A stretch of 53,423 nt of DNA, from the NCBI GenBank assembly GCA_964293585.1, contig CAXYYS010000012.1:1-53423 (forward strand), read 5' to 3'. This DNA comes from JAKVKY01 sp964293585. Its GTDB lineage: Bacteria > Bacillota > Negativicutes > Acidaminococcales > Acidaminococcaceae. How positions within the stretch are numbered: position 1 is the first letter of the stretch; every line of letters begins with the position of its first letter. The position numbers and the translations under genes were made by a program. The notes below the pieces were generated by a model that did not search any database, was not told the origin of the DNA, and saw nothing but the letters and a program-made list of their open reading frames with translations. Shown here in pieces: positions 1-8,624 of this stretch.

Positions 1-78
1 ATGCAGCTTAAATTATTTGGTTAAAGGTGTTCAATTTGAACTTGCAATTTTAGGAAAACTAACAATCTCTGGTTTATA

Positions 79-130
79 TATAAAATAAAAAATGGCGGCT
101 GACGCTACCGAATATAGGTAGGTAGCCGCC
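79..130 (-). terminator. Rho-independent terminator, leftward
   Basis: The arms ggcggct (94-100) and agccgcc (124-130) pair, extended by ctacc/ggtag inside. Read leftward, the stem is followed by a T-rich tract complementary to the A-rich bases 79-93. It lies beyond another hairpin at 207-243, so it may back up that terminator or end a separate short transcript. Confidence 0.55.
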
Positions 131-206
131 AAAATCCATCTTTAGGCGGATGAAAAAACCTGCTTAAACTGCTTCAGGCAAAATAATAACCCGGATTAAA
201 ACAAGT

Positions 207-249
207 GCGCCGCTCCTGTCAGTAAAAATAACAGGAACGGCGCCTTTAA
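207..249 (-). terminator. Terminator of the M48 protease gene
   Basis: The arms gcgccgctcctgt (207-219) and acaggaacggcgc (231-243) pair over 13 positions with one mismatch, around an AT-rich loop. It lies about 40 bases beyond the stop of the leftward protease gene. T-rich flanks on the plus side (TTTAATTTTA) would also let it stop rightward transcripts. Confidence 0.7.
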
Positions 250-282
250 TTTTATCAGGGTTACCTCAGGCTAAAAATTTGT

Positions 283-1380
283 TCACAAGATGCTTTGCAA
301 CCTGGCTTGCAGATTAGCGGCGCTGGTATAGTCCCCCGCATCCACGATATCCTGGGGGCCTACGTAAACGGTGGTCCCGCTCACTGTCACCGGTTCACCG
401 TTGTGATGGTTATGGTACACCGCCGCCAGGTTACCCGCCGCAAAATAAGCCCGCTCCTTGCCGCTCAGGTTACCGGAGGCTGCCGGAGTAAAAAAGGCTT
501 TACCGTTCACGGTGATAGCGCCGGTCTTGCTATCTACCTTAACCTTATCGCCGCTCCACTCCGTAATCTTATTGTTGTAATTATTAAGCCGCGCCACGTT
601 GGTAGGATGATCGTTAAACATATCGCCCACAAAAGAAGATGCATTACTGGAGCCTTTAGACTTTTCGATGACGCGTTCCCATACCGCGGCGCCGGCGCCG
701 ATATTATATCCGGCCCCCGTATAATACGTAAACGCCAACTCATCCGCCTGGTCTTCCATGGGTTTGGTAATTAGTTTGGCTTTACCAATATTTAAGGCCA
801 GGGCCGTACCTGCCTGGGCAATACCGCTGGCACCACCGGTCAGCACTGCTCCCGCCAGAGCGACGGTCATGGATTTTCTGGCTCCGGCGATAGGATGATT
901 TTTCTGGCCGTGCCCCAGTTCGTGGGCAATGACCACCGCCAGTTCCGGTTCGTTATAGTCCAGGGTGTCAAAGGCGCCGATGTTCACGCTCAAATTATGG
1001 CCCAGGGTACAGAAAGCGTTAAAGCTTTTTTCGTTATTCACAAAATAATTATAAGGCTTTTTCTTGATAGATGGATCCACGGCGGCGATAGAAGTGCTTA
1101 ACCGCCCCATGATATTATCCAGCATGGCGTTGGCAGTATAATCGTTGTTCACGCCGTAAGTTTTCTTGACCTGTTCCATGTATTTAAAGCGTCCTTCGTT
1201 TTCAAAATAGTTTAAGGCTTTTTCTTGTTGGGCATAAACCTGTCCTGCCGCAATCACCGTACCCAAATCACCCAAGCCAAAAGCTGCCGCAGGTGCTGCC
1301 GGTGCCAGACAAACTCCCATAGCTACAACGATGGCCGCCGCCAAAATTTTTCTCTGTATGCTCTTTGCATAAGTACGCAT
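283..1380 (-). CDS. Secreted M48-family zinc metalloprotease
   Basis: The start at 1380 is chosen because a GAGGAGG ribosome site precedes it and the protein then opens with a signal peptide (RKILAAAIVVAMGVCLAP, AAA cleavage region); the open frame continues upstream without such support. The 365-residue product carries the HELGH zinc motif near residue 153 and a downstream EDQADELA segment that supplies the third zinc ligand of M48 peptidases. About 130 residues follow the catalytic part without a recognised domain. In diderms, exported M48 enzymes such as BepA and LoiP act in the periplasm on misassembled outer-membrane proteins. The divergent neighbour is an autotransporter, so a role in envelope quality control is plausible but inferred. 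Confidence 0.88.
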   Translation of the reverse strand: MRTYAKSIQRKILAAAIVVAMGVCLAPAAPAAAFGLGDLGTVIAAGQVYAQQEKALNYFENEGRFKYMEQVKKTYGVNNDYTANAMLDNIMGRLSTSIAAVDPSIKKKPYNYFVNNEKSFNAFCTLGHNLSVNIGAFDTLDYNEPELAVVIAHELGHGQKNHPIAGARKSMTVALAGAVLTGGASGIAQAGTALALNIGKAKLITKPMEDQADELAFTYYTGAGYNIGAGAAVWERVIEKSKGSSNASSFVGDMFNDHPTNVARLNNYNNKITEWSGDKVKVDSKTGAITVNGKAFFTPAASGNLSGKERAYFAAGNLAAVYHNHHNGEPVTVSGTTVYVGPQDIVDAGDYTSAANLQARLQSIL

Positions 1381-1714
1381 AATCGAACCTCCTCGTCTAA
1401 AATATAAACTGACTTTGCTTGTCATCTTATTTATATTATAGACCAAATATAAGAAAAGGTGTATTTTTTTACTTCTAAAGCAGTATTTCCCTCGGCACCT
1501 ACCCAAAACAGGTAGCTAAGTCCTTATATTTTTGCCTTATAAATATAATGATAGGATGTCATTCCTGACACCTCTTGTTAAATTTCCCGTCATTATATGC
1601 AAATCTCAAACTCCGCACCTTAAAATTAACTGCACAGGAAAAGAGGTGATTTCCATCCCTAATGATGATCTCGTTAAACGCGGTTTAGAAATTTTACAAG
1701 GAGATGAGAAAAAC
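1381..1714. promoter_or_regulatory. Divergent intergenic region, protease / autotransporter
   Basis: This region separates the leftward protease from the rightward autotransporter. A TATAAT on the minus strand lies near 1432-1437, but no convincing -35 stands at the right distance. The reading frame of the autotransporter stays open up to 1532, yet that stretch has no ribosome site and does not resemble an export signal, so I treat it as 5' untranslated. The AAGGAG at about 1698-1703 just before 1715 is a good ribosome binding site. Confidence 0.45.
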
Positions 1715-4700
1715 ATGTCGATGAAAAAGAATCATTATAAATGGTTAACTTTAGCTATCACAGCTTCTCTGTTAAGCGGTTTGACAAATATTGCCGGTGC
1801 GGCACCCATCCAAAGCAACAAGATGGTAAAAGTCGGCAACAACCAGAGCGACAGCGCCACTCCCTATAACCTGATTGCTGTCACACAGGACAGCGCGGAC
1901 TCATCTTTTGTTGTGGGCGGCGGTGAAACTGCCTTTATAGGTATTGGCCAGAACACCGGTACTCCCTTAGTCGTATATGTGACGAATCCCACCAGCGGCC
2001 TTTATAATGTTACCGTGAGTAATGATGGCAGCCAGACTACCGGTAAAGTAGAAGCCGTCGGTGCTGGTTCCATGGCAGCCGGAGCCGTAACAATTTTTGG
2101 CCCTCTGGCTATCAAAGTAGATGCAACAGGAACCACCGGAACCAGCGGCGATGCCACGGCTATAGGTATGGGCGTAGGCGATCAGGCCACCAGCGTGGTA
2201 ACAGGAAACACGATTCTCTCGGTCACCGCGCAGGGCGGGACCAGTACCACCAGCGCCAAAGCTAAAGCTCAGGGCGTAACTGTCGGCAATGATAACCCTG
2301 TCAGCAACATCGAGCTTGGCACTGCCACCGGAACCAATACTATCAACGTGACCGCTAAGGGCGGTCTGGCCACGGCTACAGGTGGTGGCGGCGGCACCAA
2401 TGTAAGCGCCAGCGCTTATGGCGCCGAAAACTATAACGTTGTAACCTTTAAAGGAGATACCTATATCAATGCAACTGCCGAAGGCGGCACCCCCGCCAGC
2501 GGCGGATCTTATCTGGCCGGCAGCGCTACAGCTGACGCCTACGGCATTTATAATGGCGGCGGCACCGTCAAGGCTGACAAACTGGTTATCGGCACGGCCA
2601 GGGCCACAGGTGGCCGCGGCGTCTCCGTTGACGGTTCGGCTTATGGTATTCTTAACCAGAACAACGGCAGCGTGACCACCGGCGCTTTAAGCCTGGAATC
2701 TGTCAGCGCTCAGGGAGGCATTGCCAACAGCTCTTTTCTGGCAACTGCTACCGCTACAGGCGTTTCTAACGAAACCGGTACGGTAATCACCGATACTTTT
2801 TCTGTCAAAACGGCGGCTTTGGGCGGCACCAGTGATAGCGGCGCTACCGCCACGGCTATCGGTTTGCTTTCCGGTAAAAACAGCGGCGATGATGCTACCC
2901 TGACCATGGGAAACGGCACCGGCACCAACGAGATTTATGTGATGGCTTCCGGCGGCATCTCTACTGCCACTAATACCAATAATTCGTTCACCGGTACGGC
3001 TTTCGGTTTGTTAAATAACAATAGTACTTCCATCATAGGAACCACCACGCTGGATGTGGAAGCATTCGGTGGCAACAAGGCTCCTGCCAATGTCTCCCTG
3101 GGCGAAGCCTATGCCATGGCTTACGGTATCTATAACCAGGGCTCAAATTTGATCACCGGTAATCTGGAATTTACCAAAGTCCAGGCTACTGCCAACACCG
3201 GTTTAGAGGCACACGCAGAAGCTTATGGTATTTATAATGCTGCCAGTGGTGTTACGCTTAACTTTGGCAACATAAATATGGGAGATGTTTCCGCTTATGG
3301 CGGTAACTCGGGCTCCATTCCCAACAGTACAGCCGATGCCACCGCCTATGCTTTGCAGAATTTAAACACTACCGGCAAAATTACTGCCGACACCATTGCG
3401 GGAACCGTAACTGCAGAAGCTGGCAGCGGTGAATCCACCGCCAATGCCGTCGCCATTGGCTTGAACAACAAGGGTACCTTAGAAGCAAAAGCCATAAACC
3501 TGACCGTAACCGGTACAGCCGGCAGTGCTGAGGAAAAGGCCACCAGTGAAACCGCCGGTCTGTCCAACAATGGTACACTTATTATTACCTCCGGTACAAA
3601 TTCTCTGAATGTAACTGCAAACGGTGGTAAAAGTACCGGTATTGCCGGACAGGTTTCAGCAACGGCTTACGGTCTGCATACCCGTGATACTCTGACAATA
3701 AATGATCAGCTGAACTTGAACGTACAAGCTACGGGCGGCAGCGCTGATGCTGCTGTTGCAGGCAGCCAGGCCGTTACTGCCTGGGCCCAGGCTTACGGTC
3801 TATACAACAGCACTGGTACCGTTACTGCCGCTAAAATGGCAGTAGAGCAAATAAAAGCCACGGCTGGTGCAGGTCTAGAAGCACAGGCTCTCGCCGTAGG
3901 TCTTGCCAATGACACTACGACATCTATGACTACCACTTCCGTGGACATCGCCAACGTGGAAGCAAATGGCGGTACCGGTACAAAATATGCTTTTGCCCGT
4001 GCAGCCGGCATCACCAACTCCGCCGGTACCTTCTCCACCACGGACACCGGTGCCACCAACACCATCTCGGTTGTTGCCAGGGGCGGTACTATTAGCGGCT
4101 CCGGCAGCGCCCAGGAAGATGCCTATGGTCAAGCTTATGGTATTGTCAATTTAGATACCATGTCCATCAAGGGCTCCACCGTTATCAATGCAACCGCTAC
4201 CGGCGGCAATGGTACGGCTCACAACACTTATGCCCTGGCTATGGGTATCAGGAATAAGAGCGCCTCCGTCTTGAATATAGACGGTCCCCTTACTATTACC
4301 AGCGAGGCAACCAGCATCGCTGCCGGAAGCAGTGATGCTTCCGCAGATGCTACGGGCGTTGCCAACTTCGGCGGTACTACTAACCTGAAAGATGATGTCA
4401 CTATTATTGCAAAGGCCTCCGGGGTAAGCGGCAGTTCTTTCGCAGCCGGAAGCCTGTATGCCGAAGGCGGTACCCTTAATGCCGGCACAGACGGAACCAG
4501 TTCCCTGGGTAAAGTTGTAAAGCTGGAAGGCGATGTACTGGCTGACAAGAGCGGTACACAGATTAACCTGACCCTGGACCAGCCCGCTTCTTATCTACAG
4601 GGCAATGTCAAAGAACTGAATGACGGTATCGTCAATCTGGTCGTAGGCAACGGCGCTACCTGGAAACCGGTTTACGATAACCGGAATGGTTCTTTCTTTG

Positions 4701-6064
4701 ATAAGAACGATAGTGCTACCTTTACAAAAGATTACGTAGTAGATGCCAACTCCATCACCAGGCTGACCCTGGCCGACGGCGGCATTGTTGATCTGACCTG
4801 GGATGATGCTACCCGTAACCCGTCTACCGACAGCAGGTCTCTGACCATCAGCCGGTTAGCAGGTAATAACGGTACCTTCAAAATTAATAGCGACCTGGCC
4901 CATAACGTAGCAGATAAAATCAGCGTCGTCGGCGCAGATGTCGCTACGACCACCGAAAATATCCAGGTAGCTTACGATCCCTACCTGGCCAACACCGGAC
5001 TAGCCAAAGGCAGCACCTTAAAGGGTAAAGCGGAAGTAGTAAGCACAGCACCCGATACCCTTACTTTCACAGGCAAGGATGGCGAATATAATCTGTACAA
5101 ATATACGCCTACACTTGTTAAAGACACTGATGGCAAATGGTATCTGACCTCCCTGGTAATTAATAACGGCAGCAGCAGCACCGGTCCGGTAAAAACTATT
5201 GCTCAGGCCGGTCTGGGCTTACAAGAGCTTTGGCTGAGTGAGACGAATAACCTGGAAAAACGTTTAGGTGAATTAAGAACCCGCCCTGCTGAAGCAGGCG
5301 TGTGGGCCCGGTACAACCACGGCAAACTGGAGCATAATGATGTCAGCGTTAAATATAATCTCTTCCAGGCCGGTTATGATAAAGAAAGTATCGGTACCCA
5401 CGAAAATACCTACCGGGGTCTGGCTGTATCCCATATTAAAGGCGACGGCAGTTACGAAATCGGTAGCGGTGATTTGAGTTCGACCACGCTGTCTCTGTAT
5501 CAGACGGGTATCAGAAGCGGCGGTCAGTATTATGACGTAGTCCTGAGAGCCGGGCGGTATGCCAATGATTACGACTTGGTCAGTGAAGGCGGCAATAAAG
5601 CCAGCGCAGACTATCATACCTGGGGCTATAGCATCAGCGGCGAATACGGTATGCGTAAACAGTTAGGCCGCGGCTTCTATGTAGAACCGCAGGCGGAACT
5701 GATTCTGGGCAGAATCCAGAGCGCCGACTATGTAACTTCTACCAACATGAACGCCCATGTAGATGCTCAGAATAAAGCCCTTACCCGGATAGGCATCGTA
5801 GCCGGCAAGGAATTTAAAGGCGGCAACCTCTATGGCAAAGCTAACTACTATCATGATTTTAGCGGCGGCGTCCATATTAAGGCGGCCGATGGTTCCAACA
5901 GCATCCTTTACAATGAAGATGTAGCCCACAACTGGTGCGAACTTGCTCTTGGCGGTACGGTAAAGACAGGTAAAAACTCCACTATCTACGGTGAACTAAG
6001 CAAAAATTTAGGCCAGCTCACCAGCGGTCTGCAAATTAATCTCGGCGCCCGTTGGCAATTCTAA
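1715..6064 (+). CDS. Autotransporter adhesin-like protein with A-x-A-x-G-hydrophobic-x-N repeats
   Basis: The ATG at 1715 follows AAGGAGATGAG and gives a signal peptide (MSMKKNHYKW, then LTLAITASLLSGL, cleavage near AGAAP). The 1449-residue product has a long passenger rich in Gly, Ala, Thr and Ser and a C-terminal beta-barrel of roughly 265 residues (about 1185-1449) that ends in an aromatic residue (GARWQF), as expected for a type Va autotransporter translocator. The passenger contains about twenty copies of a short motif, for example ADAYGIYN, GSAYGILN, AMAYGIYN, AEAYGIYN, AQAYGLYN and GQAYGIVN, each usually followed by a variable stretch with V-x-A-x-GG; this suits a beta-helix. There is no catalytic motif. 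It is probably a surface adhesin; the ligand is unknown. It is monocistronic and followed by a terminator. Confidence 0.9.
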   Translation: MSMKKNHYKWLTLAITASLLSGLTNIAGAAPIQSNKMVKVGNNQSDSATPYNLIAVTQDSADSSFVVGGGETAFIGIGQNTGTPLVVYVTNPTSGLYNVTVSNDGSQTTGKVEAVGAGSMAAGAVTIFGPLAIKVDATGTTGTSGDATAIGMGVGDQATSVVTGNTILSVTAQGGTSTTSAKAKAQGVTVGNDNPVSNIELGTATGTNTINVTAKGGLATATGGGGGTNVSASAYGAENYNVVTFKGDTYINATAEGGTPASGGSYLAGSATADAYGIYNGGGTVKADKLVIGTARATGGRGVSVDGSAYGILNQNNGSVTTGALSLESVSAQGGIANSSFLATATATGVSNETGTVITDTFSVKTAALGGTSDSGATATAIGLLSGKNSGDDATLTMGNGTGTNEIYVMASGGISTATNTNNSFTGTAFGLLNNNSTSIIGTTTLDVEAFGGNKAPANVSLGEAYAMAYGIYNQGSNLITGNLEFTKVQATANTGLEAHAEAYGIYNAASGVTLNFGNINMGDVSAYGGNSGSIPNSTADATAYALQNLNTTGKITADTIAGTVTAEAGSGESTANAVAIGLNNKGTLEAKAINLTVTGTAGSAEEKATSETAGLSNNGTLIITSGTNSLNVTANGGKSTGIAGQVSATAYGLHTRDTLTINDQLNLNVQATGGSADAAVAGSQAVTAWAQAYGLYNSTGTVTAAKMAVEQIKATAGAGLEAQALAVGLANDTTTSMTTTSVDIANVEANGGTGTKYAFARAAGITNSAGTFSTTDTGATNTISVVARGGTISGSGSAQEDAYGQAYGIVNLDTMSIKGSTVINATATGGNGTAHNTYALAMGIRNKSASVLNIDGPLTITSEATSIAAGSSDASADATGVANFGGTTNLKDDVTIIAKASGVSGSSFAAGSLYAEGGTLNAGTDGTSSLGKVVKLEGDVLADKSGTQINLTLDQPASYLQGNVKELNDGIVNLVVGNGATWKPVYDNRNGSFFDKNDSATFTKDYVVDANSITRLTLADGGIVDLTWDDATRNPSTDSRSLTISRLAGNNGTFKINSDLAHNVADKISVVGADVATTTENIQVAYDPYLANTGLAKGSTLKGKAEVVSTAPDTLTFTGKDGEYNLYKYTPTLVKDTDGKWYLTSLVINNGSSSTGPVKTIAQAGLGLQELWLSETNNLEKRLGELRTRPAEAGVWARYNHGKLEHNDVSVKYNLFQAGYDKESIGTHENTYRGLAVSHIKGDGSYEIGSGDLSSTTLSLYQTGIRSGGQYYDVVLRAGRYANDYDLVSEGGNKASADYHTWGYSISGEYGMRKQLGRGFYVEPQAELILGRIQSADYVTSTNMNAHVDAQNKALTRIGIVAGKEFKGGNLYGKANYYHDFSGGVHIKAADGSNSILYNEDVAHNWCELALGGTVKTGKNSTIYGELSKNLGQLTSGLQINLGARWQF

Positions 6065-6122
6065 ACTCTAAAATTGGAATGGCACCCCTATCTTCCTCAA
6101 GACAAAGTTGAAGTTTTACACC

Positions 6123-6155
6123 AAAAAAGGCAGCCTCTGACGAGGCTGTCTTTTA
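6123..6155. terminator. Bidirectional terminator, autotransporter / DUF362
   Basis: Nine-base arms ggcagcctc (6129-6137) and gaggctgtc (6142-6150) enclose a four-base loop, with A-run on the left and T-run on the right. It serves two convergent genes. Confidence 0.85.
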
Positions 6156-6166
6156 TCATCTCAAGT

Positions 6167-7213
6167 TTATTGTTTATCCAGATCCACCAGCTCATACTTA
6201 TCGTTGCCCAGCCCCAACTCTTTGCCGTACGTCAGCTGGCGCAAACCCTTACGGCTTTCGATACGCTCTTTCAGGTCGTGACTTTCTTCACCGCTGACGC
6301 CGTACACCAGGTCGATGGCCGCCTGGTCCACCGCCACGATATCCGTGGAACCCAGGATGCCGATGTCCTTCAGTTTAGGATTTTCGGCACTAGTGCCAGC
6401 GCAGTCGCAGTCCACGGACATCTTATTCATCACATCGATGAAGGCAATCTTTTTACCAAAATGATCCACGGTACCTTTGGCTGATTCCACCATACGTTCC
6501 ATAAAAGATTCTCCCATGGGCCAGCCTTCGCCGTGTACCATCAGCTTACCGATTTTGCCGTCGGCACAGCCGATGCCGATATTCTTAATGGAACCGCCGA
6601 ATCCGCCCATGGTATGCCCTTTAAAATGGGTCAGCACCAACATGGAATCATAATTCAGTTCGTGCTTGCCCACGCTGACTTCCTGCAGCTGCTTGCCACC
6701 CTTAATGGGCAGCATGACAGCGCCGTCCTCATCCATGATATCCACCGGGCTGAAGGTCCAGCCGTTAGTCTTTAACGTTTCCCGGTGACCGGCTGTGGTT
6801 CGCCTGGGACTATTGTAGAGCACGTTACACTCCACGATAGTGCTGCCCGGCACCCCCGCCAGAAAATCTTTCACCATACCCCGGTCCAGGATGTTAGGAC
6901 CGTGGGGTTCACCCGTATGCAGTTTCACCGCAATCTTGCCGCTCAAATCCTGATTGATGCGGGAGTAAATTTTTTTCAGGCCGGCAGCACTGATATCCCT
7001 GGTAAAATAAACTTTGCTGACAGCACCCGTACGTTCCGCCAAAGGTTTAAAACCAGGCGGCGTACCTAACTTGACAGCCGTACCCGCCGTAGTTTTTGCC
7101 GTTCCCTGCGCCGGCGCCGCCGTCGATTTTGCCGCCGTAGTAGCGCCACAACCTACGCCTAACAAGGTCAGCATCACTAAGGATAAAGTCGCTGCATATT
7201 TCAGGTTCCCCAT
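6167..7213 (-). CDS. DUF362 domain lipoprotein
   Basis: The 348-residue protein begins with a lipoprotein signal (MGNLKYAATLSLVMLTLLGV before the Cys of GVGCG), followed by a Thr/Ala-rich linker. The rest matches my memory of the DUF362 family, with segments such as VKLHTGEPHG, SMLVLTHFKGHTMGGFGG and KNIGIGCADG. DUF362 domains often accompany ferredoxin domains and are found in oxidoreductase contexts, but this protein has no CxxCxxC cluster. Its reaction is unknown. It should sit on the outer face of the inner membrane or at the outer membrane. It is transcribed alone, leftward, toward a shared terminator. Confidence 0.75.
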   Translation of the reverse strand: MGNLKYAATLSLVMLTLLGVGCGATTAAKSTAAPAQGTAKTTAGTAVKLGTPPGFKPLAERTGAVSKVYFTRDISAAGLKKIYSRINQDLSGKIAVKLHTGEPHGPNILDRGMVKDFLAGVPGSTIVECNVLYNSPRRTTAGHRETLKTNGWTFSPVDIMDEDGAVMLPIKGGKQLQEVSVGKHELNYDSMLVLTHFKGHTMGGFGGSIKNIGIGCADGKIGKLMVHGEGWPMGESFMERMVESAKGTVDHFGKKIAFIDVMNKMSVDCDCAGTSAENPKLKDIGILGSTDIVAVDQAAIDLVYGVSGEESHDLKERIESRKGLRQLTYGKELGLGNDKYELVDLDKQ

Positions 7214-7272
7214 AGTAAACCCCCTTTACTTCCAGACATTAATATTCCGAAGATACTTCTTCTAATTATAAT

Positions 7273-7301
7273 TTTATTCCCTGGAGCCTGCTCCATGTCA
7301 A
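7273..7301 (-). promoter_or_regulatory. Candidate promoter with dyad operator, DUF362 gene
   Basis: On the minus strand a perfect TTGACA (7296-7301) stands 17 bases from AATAAA (7273-7278, 4 of 6). The whole spacer is occupied by a dyad, TGGAGC-N2-GCTCCA (7282-7295). A dyad inside the spacer is a geometry used by MerR-type activators and some repressors; no regulator gene is adjacent. Confidence 0.4.
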
Positions 7302-7446
7302 GAAGTTTCGTGTACGGGCGAGGAAGTCTTGTCCGCACACTTACATATTTTTAGTTCGTGCTAAAAGTTTTGAAAGTGGTTATAATATAGAAAATACAAT
7401 TTTATGTACACAGGGCTAAAGCATTTTTAAAAACTTGAGGCGCCTC

Positions 7447-8544
7447 ATGAATTTTGATTTAACAGCTCCACTAAAAAATAAAAAATGGCTGCGCGTCACC
7501 GTTATAACGATGGCGCTTGTAAGTCTGCCGGCTTTTTTGGCCGGAGCCCAATTTTTTGTGCCCGCGGTTAATCAGGATGTGACTGGAGCTTATGTGAACA
7601 ATCTTTTAGCAGGCGGTGCTTTGAATTTGCAAGAAACGTCGCCGGCTGCAACTATGACAGATTCAAACATTTCCGCTGGCGATATCAGTAACAGCCAGGC
7701 TTCTGTAACCGCAGGCGGCATCCACAGTCGCAGTGTCCTGGTGATGGCCCGGCACAGTCGCCAGGTTTTGGCGGAGGAAAACGCGCACCAGCCTGTATAC
7801 CCCGCCTCCTTAACCAAGATCATGACCGCCGTCATCGTCACAGATAAACTGGCAGATTTGGACGCACGGGTAGCCGTACCCGGTGATTTTTTTAAATTTC
7901 TGGAACAACGTCATGCTTCCGTAGCCGGTTTTAAACCCGGAGAAAGTGTAAGCGTGCGTGATTTATTATACGGCGTGCTGCTGCCCAGCGGCGCCGATGC
8001 CTCTTTAACTTTAGCCCGGCAGGTTGCCGGCAGTGAAAACGCTTTTGTGGAGTTGATGAACACCAAGGCGCTGACCCTGGGTATGACCAGCACCCATTTC
8101 ATGAATCCCACCGGCCTGCATCACCCATTACAGTACACCACCGCCGCTGACATGGCCAAACTTTTGGACTATGCCTTGAACCTACCGGTCCTGCGCCAGA
8201 TGCTGACCACTAAATATTACCGGACCACGACTACGCCGGAACATCCCCAGGGATTATTCCTCAAAGAACGCCTGTTCTTTTTACTGCGGGAGCAAGCCCG
8301 GCTAAAAGACAAGCCTGAACTGGGCACCGGCAAACTTTCCCCCACGGCACAAATCTTGGGCGGCAAAACCGGCGCCACCAGCAATGCCGGTCTGTGCCTG
8401 GCCAGCTTTGCCAATATCCACGGCCAGGAATATATCCTGGTCACCACCGCCGCCATGGGCAACATCTTCGTGGACCGCTATCACGTTACCGACGCGCTCC
8501 AAATTTACGGCCAGCTGGATAAATTGTTGGCTAACACCTACTAA
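7447..8544 (+). CDS. D-alanyl-D-alanine carboxypeptidase (S11 family)
   Basis: I place the start at the ATG at 7447, six bases after GAGG; a TTG four codons earlier is less likely. The 365-residue product has an N-terminal hydrophobic segment (VTVITMALVSLPAFLAG) that either anchors it or is cleaved. The penicillin-binding triad is clear: SLTK near residue 121, SGAD near 181 where the commoner motif is SGN, and KTG near 307. S11 enzymes trim the terminal D-Ala from peptidoglycan stem peptides in the periplasm. There is no obvious C-terminal amphipathic anchor of the PBP5 type. The gene is monocistronic and ends at a shared terminator. A beta-lactamase reading is unlikely because of the order and spacing of the motifs. 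Confidence 0.9.
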   Translation: MNFDLTAPLKNKKWLRVTVITMALVSLPAFLAGAQFFVPAVNQDVTGAYVNNLLAGGALNLQETSPAATMTDSNISAGDISNSQASVTAGGIHSRSVLVMARHSRQVLAEENAHQPVYPASLTKIMTAVIVTDKLADLDARVAVPGDFFKFLEQRHASVAGFKPGESVSVRDLLYGVLLPSGADASLTLARQVAGSENAFVELMNTKALTLGMTSTHFMNPTGLHHPLQYTTAADMAKLLDYALNLPVLRQMLTTKYYRTTTTPEHPQGLFLKERLFFLLREQARLKDKPELGTGKLSPTAQILGGKTGATSNAGLCLASFANIHGQEYILVTTAAMGNIFVDRYHVTDALQIYGQLDKLLANTY

Positions 8545-8545
8545 A

Positions 8546-8595
8546 AAGCCTCGGGTGCTCAGTAATTTTTACTGAAAGTACCCAAGGCTTTTTTT
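8546..8595. terminator. Bidirectional terminator, carboxypeptidase / MFS
   Basis: A long hairpin (aagcctcgggtg..cagtaa paired with ttactg..tacccaaggctt, 8546-8590) is followed by a T-run on the right and, on the other strand, by TTTTTAG. It lies between convergent genes. Confidence 0.85.
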
Positions 8596-8624
8596 ATGCC
8601 GGCGACCGGACTGGCCGTCCGGAA

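Larger units (their letters stand above)
1..282. other. Intergenic region with two terminator-like hairpins
   Basis: No credible gene is visible. The stretch holds two GC-rich hairpins (94-130 and 207-243) listed separately, and a short dyad at 29-41 (GTTCAA/TTGAAC). About 76 bases lie between the two hairpins without a recognisable feature. Confidence 0.6.

Noticed and set aside
1532..1714. N-terminal extension of the autotransporter
   Set aside because: No ribosome site stands before the upstream TTG or ATG codons, and the extension would bury the signal peptide.
3793..4154. Overlapping open frames on both strands of the autotransporter gene
   Set aside because: They are long only because the passenger DNA is repetitive and low in stop codons; their Val/Pro/Ala-rich translations look like frame shadows.
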